Shown piece by piece: positions 57,489 to 64,000 of a stretch of 64,000 nucleotides of DNA. Numbering within the stretch: the stretch's first letter is position 1; every line of letters starts with the position of its first letter. The translations under genes and the position numbers were made by a program. Under the pieces are notes generated by a model that was not told the origin of the DNA, ran no database searches, and saw only the letters and a list, made by a program, of their open reading frames with translations. The DNA is from Ruminococcus sp. (lineage in GTDB: Bacteria > Bacillota > Clostridia > Oscillospirales > Ruminococcaceae), in contig SVNM01000002.1 of NCBI GenBank assembly GCA_015066875.1, forward strand, positions 23,868 through 87,867, written 5' to 3'.

Positions 57489-58508
57489 TTACTTGTTGCC
57501 ATACATCTTTTCGTAATAGTTCTGATAATCGCCTGAAATGATAGTCTCCCACCACTCCTTGTTATCAAGATACCACTGAATAGTCTTTTTAATGCCGTCG
57601 GCAAATTTTGTTTCAGGAAGCCAGCCAAGCTCGTTGTGAATCTTTGTAGGGTCAATTGCATAACGCATATCGTGTCCCTTACGGTCTGCCACAAAGGTAA
57701 TGAGAGACTCAGGCTTTCCAAGCTCCTTACAGATGAGCTTTACTATATCAATGTTTTTCATTTCGTTGTGTCCGCCGACGTTATAAACCTCGCCGACCTT
57801 GCCCTTATGGATAATAAGGTCGATTGCACGGCAGTGATCCTCTACATAAAGCCAGTCACGCACGTTAAGTCCCTCGCCGTAAACGGGCAGAGCCTTATCT
57901 GCAAGCGCATTTGCTATCATAAGGGGGATCAGCTTTTCAGGGAAGTGGTACGGACCATAGTTGTTTGAACATCTTGAAATTGTCACAGGAAGCCCGTATG
58001 TTCTGTAATATGCCATTACAAGCAGATCTGCGCCTGCCTTTGATGAGCTGTACGGACTGCTTGTGTGGATAGGTGTATCCTCTGTAAAGAACAGGTCAGG
58101 TCTGTCAAGGGGAAGATCACCGTAAACCTCATCAGTTGAAACCTGATGATAGCGCTGGATTCCGTACTTACGACAAGCGTCCATAAGAACCTGAGTTCCG
58201 AGAATATTTGTGCGAAGGAATATTTCAGGGTCCTCAATAGAACGGTCAACGTGGGATTCTGCCGCAAAGTTGACGATAATATCAGGCTTTTCCTCTTCAA
58301 AAAGCTTATACACGCCTTCTCTGTCGCAGATATCAAGCTTTACAAATCTGAAGTTGGGATTCTCCATTACAGGCTCAAGTGTGGAAAGATTACCTGCATA
58401 TGTAAGCTTATCAAGACATACTATACGATATTCGGGATATGTATCAAGCATATGGAATACAAAATTTGAACCAATAAATCCGGCTCCTCCGGTTACGATA
58501 ATCGTCAT
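57489..58508 (-). CDS. rfbB: dTDP-glucose 4,6-dehydratase
   Basis: A 339-residue RmlB that turns dTDP-glucose into dTDP-4-keto-6-deoxyglucose. NAD motif TIIVTGGAGFIGSNFVFHML, NFAAESHVDRSIEDPE, catalytic region STDEVYGDL and YSSSKAGADLLVMAYYRTYG (Tyr/Lys), and SNNYGPYHFPEKLIPLMI. Start ATG at 58508 follows TTGGAGTGATATT; the ORF-extended start overlaps rmlA. No rmlC or rmlD is adjacent, so the product is not the rhamnose donor as far as seen here. Confidence 0.95.
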   Translation of the reverse strand: MTIIVTGGAGFIGSNFVFHMLDTYPEYRIVCLDKLTYAGNLSTLEPVMENPNFRFVKLDICDREGVYKLFEEEKPDIIVNFAAESHVDRSIEDPEIFLRTNILGTQVLMDACRKYGIQRYHQVSTDEVYGDLPLDRPDLFFTEDTPIHTSSPYSSSKAGADLLVMAYYRTYGLPVTISRCSNNYGPYHFPEKLIPLMIANALADKALPVYGEGLNVRDWLYVEDHCRAIDLIIHKGKVGEVYNVGGHNEMKNIDIVKLICKELGKPESLITFVADRKGHDMRYAIDPTKIHNELGWLPETKFADGIKKTIQWYLDNKEWWETIISGDYQNYYEKMYGNK

Positions 58509-58521
58509 AATATCACTCCAA

Positions 58522-59406
58522 TTATAATAAAAATCTATCTTCGGCAACCTGCTTCAGATATTCGCCATAGGGCGATTTGCCGTAATTTTCGGCTGTTTCA
58601 ATAAGCTGGTCGTGTGTTATCCATTTTTTATGATAGGCTATTTCCTCAGGTGAAGAAATCACAACGCCCTGTCTGTTCTGAACTGTCTGTACAAATGAAG
58701 AAGCTTCCATAAGGCTTTCCATTGTACCCGTATCGAGCCACGCAAAGCCTCTGCCCAGTATCTGAACCTTCAATGCGTCCTCTTCAAGATATATTCTGTT
58801 AAGGTCGGTAATTTCAAGCTCGCCTCTTGCTGAAGGCTTGACAGTCTTTGCCTTTTCGCTTACTCCGGCAGGATAGAAATAAAGACCTGTTATTGCGTAA
58901 TTTGACTTTGGCTGAGCAGGCTTTTCCTCAACAGAAACAACATCTCTTGACTCGTTGAATTCAACTATTCCGAATCTTTCGGGATCCTTGACATAGTATC
59001 CGAAAATTGTTGCCTTGCCGTTTTCCGCATTTGCCACAGCGTCTCTGAGATTCTTGCTGAACCAACCGCCATAGAATATGTTATCGCCCAGAATCATCGC
59101 ACAGGAATCATCACCGATAAATTCCTCGCCTATGAGAAATGCCTGGGCAAGTCCGTCGGGACTGGGCTGTACTGCATATGACAGGTTGATTCCCATACTG
59201 CTTCCATCACCCAGAAGGTCTCTGAAGCGGGGTGTATCAACAGGAGTTGAGATAATAAGGATATCCTTTATGCCGGCAAGCATCAGCGTTGACAGCGGAT
59301 AGAATATCATCGGCTTATCATAAACCGGAAGAAGCTGTTTTGAAGTTACTTTTGTCAATGGATAAAGTCTTGTACCGGATCCTCCGGCAAGGATAATGCC
59401 TTTCAT
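58522..59406 (-). CDS. rfbA: Glucose-1-phosphate thymidylyltransferase
   Basis: A 294-residue RmlA that makes dTDP-glucose. Signature [20 protein letters not shown], then [29 protein letters not shown], and [16 protein letters not shown]. Length is standard. The ATG at 59406 shares bases with the stop of the aminotransferase gene (TGATG), so the two are coupled. Glucose 1-phosphate could also come from the cellobiose phosphorylase in this window; that link is inference. Confidence 0.96.
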   Translation of the reverse strand: MKGIILAGGSGTRLYPLTKVTSKQLLPVYDKPMIFYPLSTLMLAGIKDILIISTPVDTPRFRDLLGDGSSMGINLSYAVQPSPDGLAQAFLIGEEFIGDDSCAMILGDNIFYGGWFSKNLRDAVANAENGKATIFGYYVKDPERFGIVEFNESRDVVSVEEKPAQPKSNYAITGLYFYPAGVSEKAKTVKPSARGELEITDLNRIYLEEDALKVQILGRGFAWLDTGTMESLMEASSFVQTVQNRQGVVISSPEEIAYHKKWITHDQLIETAENYGKSPYGEYLKQVAEDRFLL

Positions 59407-60518
59407 CAGGATTTCCTCCTCTGATCTAAGATTATATCACATATACGGTCAACGTCGCTGATTTCAAGATCTGCATACAACGGCAGAGTAAGAACTCGCT
59501 CTGCAATATACTCAGCGACAGGAGTTTTTTCTGCTGACGCTGTTGGAAGATCACGATAGCACTCAAAGCTGTTTGTAAGCGGGAAAAAGTATTTACGGGC
59601 AATTATGTCATTTTCTCCCAGAGCACTGAATACTTCGTTTCTGTCGAACTCACAGCCGTCAAATACCACAGGGAAATACGCATAGTTTGACTTTACGCCC
59701 TTCTGTGCGGGACAAAGCTTTATGCCCTTTACGCCTGAAAGTCTTTTCACATACTGCTCTACCACCTTCTGACGCTTTGCAATTTCTTCTTCTATATGTC
59801 TGAGGTTGCATATTCCCATAGAAGCCTGAAACTCGCTCATCTTGGCATTTCCGCCTACATAGCTTACGCTTTCCTGTCCGCTTATGCCGAAGTTTCTCAT
59901 TTCTGTAAGCTTCTGTTCAAGCGCGTCATCTGAAAAGGTAACAGCTCCGCCCTCGATTGTATTGAAAACCTTTGTTGCATGGAAGCTGAACATGGAAGCA
60001 TCACCGAATTCAGCAACGCTTACGCCGTTCTTTACCACTCCGAATGCGTGAGCCGAATCATATATAACCTTAAGATTATGCTTCTTTGCAATTCTTTCGA
60101 TTTCCTCTGTATCACAGAGGTTTCCGTAAACGTGAACAGGAACTATTGCCACTGTTTTTTCTGTTATGAGCGCTTCGATTTTTGAAGCGTCCATAGTATA
60201 GTCGACGTCATTTATATCGCAGAATACGGGAATCAGTCCGTTACGCACAATAGCGTGTGTGGTAGAAGCAAATGTGAATGGAGTTGTTATCACTTCGCTT
60301 CCCTGCGGAAATTCCATTACTGCAAGTATGTTTTCAAGGGCTAAATGTCCGTTGGTATAGAGCGCTACATGGGGAACATTGAGATAGCTCTCAAGCTCTG
60401 CCTGAAAACGGCGGTGCTTTACGCCCATATTGGTGAGCCAACGGCTTTCCCACAAGTCTTTGATCTCCTCACAGTACTCCTCATAAAGAGGCATTGAGGA
60501 ACGGGTTACATTTATCAT
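59406..60518 (-). CDS. DegT/DnrJ/EryC1-family sugar-nucleotide aminotransferase (VioA-like)
   Basis: A 370-residue PLP enzyme. It starts [20 protein letters not shown] and has [14 protein letters not shown], a start typical of dTDP-4-amino-4,6-dideoxyglucose (viosamine) transaminases. The PLP region has [27 protein letters not shown], and the Schiff-base Lys in [10 protein letters not shown]. With RmlA and RmlB next door it most likely aminates dTDP-4-keto-6-deoxyglucose at C4. Start ATG at 60518. Confidence 0.88.
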   Translation of the reverse strand: MINVTRSSMPLYEEYCEEIKDLWESRWLTNMGVKHRRFQAELESYLNVPHVALYTNGHLALENILAVMEFPQGSEVITTPFTFASTTHAIVRNGLIPVFCDINDVDYTMDASKIEALITEKTVAIVPVHVYGNLCDTEEIERIAKKHNLKVIYDSAHAFGVVKNGVSVAEFGDASMFSFHATKVFNTIEGGAVTFSDDALEQKLTEMRNFGISGQESVSYVGGNAKMSEFQASMGICNLRHIEEEIAKRQKVVEQYVKRLSGVKGIKLCPAQKGVKSNYAYFPVVFDGCEFDRNEVFSALGENDIIARKYFFPLTNSFECYRDLPTASAEKTPVAEYIAERVLTLPLYADLEISDVDRICDIILDQRRKS

Positions 60519-60554
60519 ATCATTTACACCTGTTTCGTGAAAGTAAGCGTTCTG

Positions 60555-61853
60555 TTAATCTACAGCACGGCTTTCGGTAAAATATCTTGTCTTGATAAGC
60601 GATTTTCCCTGTGCATTTTCAATCCTCAGCACCTTGGGAAAGCTGTTGGCGCGCTGGCAGAGCGTCTCAATATCCGGAGCCTTGAACCATACTGTTCCGA
60701 CTACCTGTAATGTAGTTCCGCCCTTGCCTATAGTTCCGCCCGGAACTATATCCTGTACAACTTCGATAACGCCTTCCCGCTTGGCAAGCTCTTCAAAGCC
60801 TTCAGAAACCGCCACAACCTCGCCGGGTCTGCCTATAAGATGTGTCATTCCGCAGTATTCAGGGAAATAAGGAGTCTCATTATCAGCATTATAATCTTTA
60901 ACACTGCCTGTAACGGCAAATTCAATCAGAAGCTTCAGACTGTCGATGCCATTCTGGTCGTCAATGAGAAGATAGTGGTGTCCGCCACTTGGACGATAGC
61001 ACATCTCGCACATATAGAATCCGTCTTCATCAACGAATGACTGCAGGCTTAACATTCCGTGGCGGAATCCGTTTTTCTTCAGCATTTCCTTAACAGCCTC
61101 GTCCATTTCTCTGACATAGCGGTCGGTATACTTTGAAGGATAAATCAGATCGCCTGTAATATATGATTCTTCCTCTTCCGAATAGTAGTTTACGCGGTCA
61201 CAGATAGAAGAAAGGTATGCCTTTCCGTCAATCAGCTGGTAGGAAATACCGATGCCGTCGCAAGCCATAAATTTCTGACAGATTACATTTTTTGAAGGAG
61301 AGTAGGAAAGTGCATATGCATATGCATCAGGCAATTCAGCCTCGCTTTCGCACTTGATTACTCCTCTTGAGCCGGCATTGTCAGCGGGCTTAAGCATAAG
61401 CGGATAGCCGTTTTTGCCTGCAAAAGCCAGAGCCTCTTCATAGGTATATGCGTTTGTTCCGGGAATAGTAGTTACACCTGAACCATCGCAGGCCTGCTGG
61501 AAGCACATCTTATCAGTTGCGATATCAAAGGTATGAGCGTCGCCGTAGCAAGGAAGTCCTGCTTTTTCGCATATTTCTCTGTAATAAGAAAGGTATGAAT
61601 CTGAAAATCCTGTAAGAACACCGTCAACCTTTTTATCCTTTATATACTGCACAACCGCGTCGATATCCGCAAGGCTGATATCCGCATATTCATCAGCGAT
61701 CTGCTTTGCGGGAGCCTCCTCCAACTTTTTAAAATCTGTTACAAGAACATAAATACCCATTTCCTGTGCAGTTTGGACCACACCCGCAAGATTTGGTGTA
61801 CTACCCAGAATAAGCAATCGCTTGTTCTGCAAATTTTTGTTATCCTGTTCCAT
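60555..61853 (-). CDS. ATP-grasp ligase (surface-glycan operon, second paralogue)
   Basis: A 432-residue ATP-grasp enzyme. N-terminal domain RLLILGSTPNLAGVVQTAQE; core motifs PLMLKPADNAGSRGVIKCES, CQKFMACDGIGISYQL, and YMCEMCYRPSGGHHYLLI where the usual E-N-R/E-x-N Mg site appears altered. Start ATG at 61853 follows GGAGG by 8 bp; an ATG 36 bp upstream lacks a site. It is diverged from the other two, so it probably has a different substrate. Confidence 0.83.
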   Translation of the reverse strand: MEQDNKNLQNKRLLILGSTPNLAGVVQTAQEMGIYVLVTDFKKLEEAPAKQIADEYADISLADIDAVVQYIKDKKVDGVLTGFSDSYLSYYREICEKAGLPCYGDAHTFDIATDKMCFQQACDGSGVTTIPGTNAYTYEEALAFAGKNGYPLMLKPADNAGSRGVIKCESEAELPDAYAYALSYSPSKNVICQKFMACDGIGISYQLIDGKAYLSSICDRVNYYSEEEESYITGDLIYPSKYTDRYVREMDEAVKEMLKKNGFRHGMLSLQSFVDEDGFYMCEMCYRPSGGHHYLLIDDQNGIDSLKLLIEFAVTGSVKDYNADNETPYFPEYCGMTHLIGRPGEVVAVSEGFEELAKREGVIEVVQDIVPGGTIGKGGTTLQVVGTVWFKAPDIETLCQRANSFPKVLRIENAQGKSLIKTRYFTESRAVD

Positions 61854-61949
61854 ATTATTTCCCTCCGACATTGCTTCTTGATACGGCATGATAATCTGCG
61901 CACTTCACAGCCACGTGATAACCGCCGATTTCCCGCATAGCTTCTCCTC

Positions 61950-63149
61950 TTATTTAAGTACGACCTTCACATACTCGCTCTGAGCGCTGAGGACCTTGTC
62001 AAGCTGTTCCTGAGTATCAAAGCGAAGAACCAGTGTTCCGATAGCTTCATTTGCGCCTGAGAATCCGCCCACAGCTGTGCCTGATTCGATCCAGAGATCA
62101 CGCTCGATAATATTTTCGCTGATTTCATCTGAAATCCACAGTGAATCAAAGACTCCCGCCTTTTCGCTGTGAAGGATTATTTCTGCCCAACATCCGTTAT
62201 AGGCCTTCTGCTCAACGCCTTCCACAGGGTCGCCCACTGATGCACGTACTGCATTTGTGATAAGGTCAACACCTGTAGCATAGCGAAGCATCTCTGCAAG
62301 ACGGTTTCCGCCACCACGTGGAGAAACCTCCATAATATATGCCTTGCCGTTTGTACACTCTCTTACCTCGATATTGTATATTGAAGTTTTCATATCAAGC
62401 AGAGTAAGAAGTCGCTGGATTTCGCCCTTAAGCTCTTCCTGATGCTCCTGTGAAATTGTACTCGGCCAGCTGTATGCCGAGGGAGTATATGGGTTTTCAC
62501 AGTTTTCATCAAAGCGCTGTGACGAAAATGAAACGAATTTCAGCTCGCCGTTAACGGAAAAGCTGTCTGTATCTGAAGAATGACCTGTTTTTTCAAGAAA
62601 ATCCTCAATAATGAACTCATCGCTGTGAGAGAATGAAAGGGCATATTCGATGCTTTCCTTAAGCTTTGAAGGATCATCTACCTTTGTAACGCCCTTGCTT
62701 CCTGCTGAATCTGTAGGCTTTACGATTACAGGCCAGTTAAAGTAATCTGTATCGCCAAGGGCTTCTTCCACTGACTTATATCCCTTTGCATTAGGCACGG
62801 TAAAGTTGTTGTCAGCAAGGAATTTTCTGAATTTTCCCTTATTCTGTAAAATGCTTACGGATTCATATGAACCGCTGTGAGGAAGTCCCATTTTCTCCGC
62901 AACATAGGCTGCCGTAGCAACACCCGGATCACAGGCAAAGGAAAGAACACCGTCTATTTCAAGCTTTCTTGCTGCTTCAAGAACAGCGTCCTTATCTATA
63001 ATGCTCACATTGCAATACTCATCTGAATACTTATGGGCAATATTATCAGGCAGATAATCACAGGTAATTACATAATATCCAAGATTGTGTGCTGCCTCGA
63101 TTACAGGCAGAATATATCTTGATCCGCCAAGCAATAATAATCTTTTCAT
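61950..63149 (-). CDS. ATP-grasp ligase (surface-glycan operon, first paralogue)
   Basis: A 399-residue ATP-grasp enzyme of the carbamoyl-phosphate-synthetase-like group. N-terminal KRLLLLGGSRYILPVIEAAH, substrate-domain VLSFACDPGVATAAYVAEKM, ATP loop PVIVKPTDSAGSKGVTKVDD, IIEDFLEK, and the Mg site AYIMEVSPRGGGNRLAEML. Start ATG at 63149 follows TAGGAGTATATTTT. It lies 32 bp after the flippase. An amino-acid or acyl ligase acting on sugar amines is a plausible role. Confidence 0.85.
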   Translation of the reverse strand: MKRLLLLGGSRYILPVIEAAHNLGYYVITCDYLPDNIAHKYSDEYCNVSIIDKDAVLEAARKLEIDGVLSFACDPGVATAAYVAEKMGLPHSGSYESVSILQNKGKFRKFLADNNFTVPNAKGYKSVEEALGDTDYFNWPVIVKPTDSAGSKGVTKVDDPSKLKESIEYALSFSHSDEFIIEDFLEKTGHSSDTDSFSVNGELKFVSFSSQRFDENCENPYTPSAYSWPSTISQEHQEELKGEIQRLLTLLDMKTSIYNIEVRECTNGKAYIMEVSPRGGGNRLAEMLRYATGVDLITNAVRASVGDPVEGVEQKAYNGCWAEIILHSEKAGVFDSLWISDEISENIIERDLWIESGTAVGGFSGANEAIGTLVLRFDTQEQLDKVLSAQSEYVKVVLK

Positions 63150-63181
63150 AAAATATACTCCTAACCAACCTTATTATGATC

Positions 63182-64000
63182 TTATTTTGACACTGATTTC
63201 TTTTTCTTCAGCAGATTTGTTATCATATCCTTAAGCATTGTGTATCCCACAGGCTTGAAAACAAGTGAAATAACAGCATAGACTACTATACCTGTTATTA
63301 CCTGTATGATAAGCGTAACCATTGACGGTAAATTCAAAAGCTGAATAAGCAGTACGCACGCAAACATCACCAATGATGATATGAGCGAAGGAACCATATC
63401 CTTCATCTGTTCGAAATAGGAATAGCCTATCAGCTTTTTATTGGGAAATGCGTTGACAAAACAACCGATTACTGATGTAATAGCTCCTGTCAGAGCGATT
63501 GCTATAGGTGAATCAAAGAATACAACTGCTATAATAAGAGCGATAATGCCGTAAATCTTTTTTATAACCTCAAGTTTCAGGAAAATATCGCTTCTTCCCA
63601 TTGCGTTTATCGCCTGAAGATTACAGGTATTTACAGGATAAAAGGCAAATGTAAAGCAGTATATCTGAAGATATGGCACGCATGGAAGCCACTTTTCTGT
63701 TAAAAGCAGTACTACAAGAGGCTCAGCTGTTGCTGCAAGACCGGCCATTATAGGCGTTATCAAATATGCGCTTGCCTTTATGGAGTTTCTCATAAACATC
63801 TTAAGACCGGCTTTGTCGTCCTGTTTTGTTGACATAGCGGGAAGCATTACGCTCTGAAGCGTTCCGTTTACCGCATTATTGATAAACTGTGGAAAATGCT
63901 TTCCCTTGTTATAGTATCCAAGAGTCGCACTGTCGTACTTTCTTCCGATTACAAGGCTTCTCAGGTCCTGGTAAAGTGTATCTGAGACTTGAAACAAGAA
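63182..64000 (-). CDS. Polysaccharide flippase (Wzx/MOP superfamily), C-terminal part, cut by window edge
   Basis: The last ~272 residues of a lipid-linked oligosaccharide flippase; the start is beyond the right edge. It contains the MOP-family segment LRSLVIGRKYDSATLGYYNK, GKHFPQFINNAVNGTLQSVM, LPAMSTKQDD, and about seven membrane helices to a Lys-rich C-terminus (LLKKKKSVSK). It begins the visible part of the glycan operon and would export the lipid-linked unit. Family assignment is secure despite truncation. Confidence 0.88.
   Translation of the reverse strand, partial: FLFQVSDTLYQDLRSLVIGRKYDSATLGYYNKGKHFPQFINNAVNGTLQSVMLPAMSTKQDDKAGLKMFMRNSIKASAYLITPIMAGLAATAEPLVVLLLTEKWLPCVPYLQIYCFTFAFYPVNTCNLQAINAMGRSDIFLKLEVIKKIYGIIALIIAVVFFDSPIAIALTGAITSVIGCFVNAFPNKKLIGYSYFEQMKDMVPSLISSLVMFACVLLIQLLNLPSMVTLIIQVITGIVVYAVISLVFKPVGYTMLKDMITNLLKKKKSVSK

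Overview
The window looks like a chromosomal segment of a Gram-positive gut anaerobe of the Oscillospiraceae, most like Ruminococcus. The evidence is gene content: a cellobiose phosphorylase, a long pyruvate:ferredoxin oxidoreductase, a spoVA gene, secreted proteins with Thr-rich linkers, and near-canonical sigma-A promoters (TTGACA, 17-18 bp, TATAAT). GC content is moderate by eye. No rRNA or tRNA gene, CRISPR array, transposase or integrase was recognised.

Layout. 1-3.4 kb (minus): rimP-nusA-rnpM-ylxQ-infB operon, with infB cut by the left edge. 3.6-6.9 kb: an orphan solute-binding lipoprotein and two secreted proteins. 7-11.1 kb (minus): pth-mfd. 11.2-16.1 kb: a small HTH/membrane-protein pair, a phosphopantetheinyl transferase, a PHP phosphatase, then a CorC/CNNM-type and a CDF cation transporter behind a leader that looks like an attenuator with its own 32-codon ORF. 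16.5-19 kb: cellobiose phosphorylase. 19-25.7 kb: two proteins of unknown function, a two-component system whose kinase has an unusual ectodomain, and a solitary spoVAC with a possible small RNA upstream. 26.3-29.9 kb: nifJ. 31-34 kb: a yybP-ykoY (manganese) riboswitch driving a P-type ATPase broken by one frameshift. 34.1-35.3 kb: a VanY-type carboxypeptidase. 35.4-42.4 kb: a compact phage-derived head cassette (terminase, portal, capsid, connector-like and baseplate-like proteins) with no integrase, tape measure or lysis genes. 42.5-47.8 kb: FeoA, a Na/phosphate symporter with a possible Pho box, a KdpD/E-like pair and a ThrE-type exporter pair. 48.2-64 kb (minus): tmk, a CapD-like enzyme, glmS, a TRAP-like transporter with a LysR regulator, and a surface-glycan operon (flippase, three ATP-grasp ligases, dTDP-sugar aminotransferase, rmlA, rmlB).

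The strongest unexplained signal is a roughly 300-370 bp non-coding foldback element present four times (about 16.1, 24.9, 47.8 and 48.9 kb). Each copy folds into several hairpins with compensatory base changes between copies. Each sits inside the loop of an intrinsic terminator whose outer stem differs from copy to copy. This looks like a structured element that inserts into, or lives in, terminator hairpins.

How the parts work together: cellobiose phosphorylase and NifJ fit cellulose-derived sugar fermentation. GlmS, CapD, RmlA/RmlB, the aminotransferase and the flippase fit synthesis of an amino-sugar surface polymer, possibly decorated by the ATP-grasp ligases. The metal transporters and riboswitch handle divalent cations.
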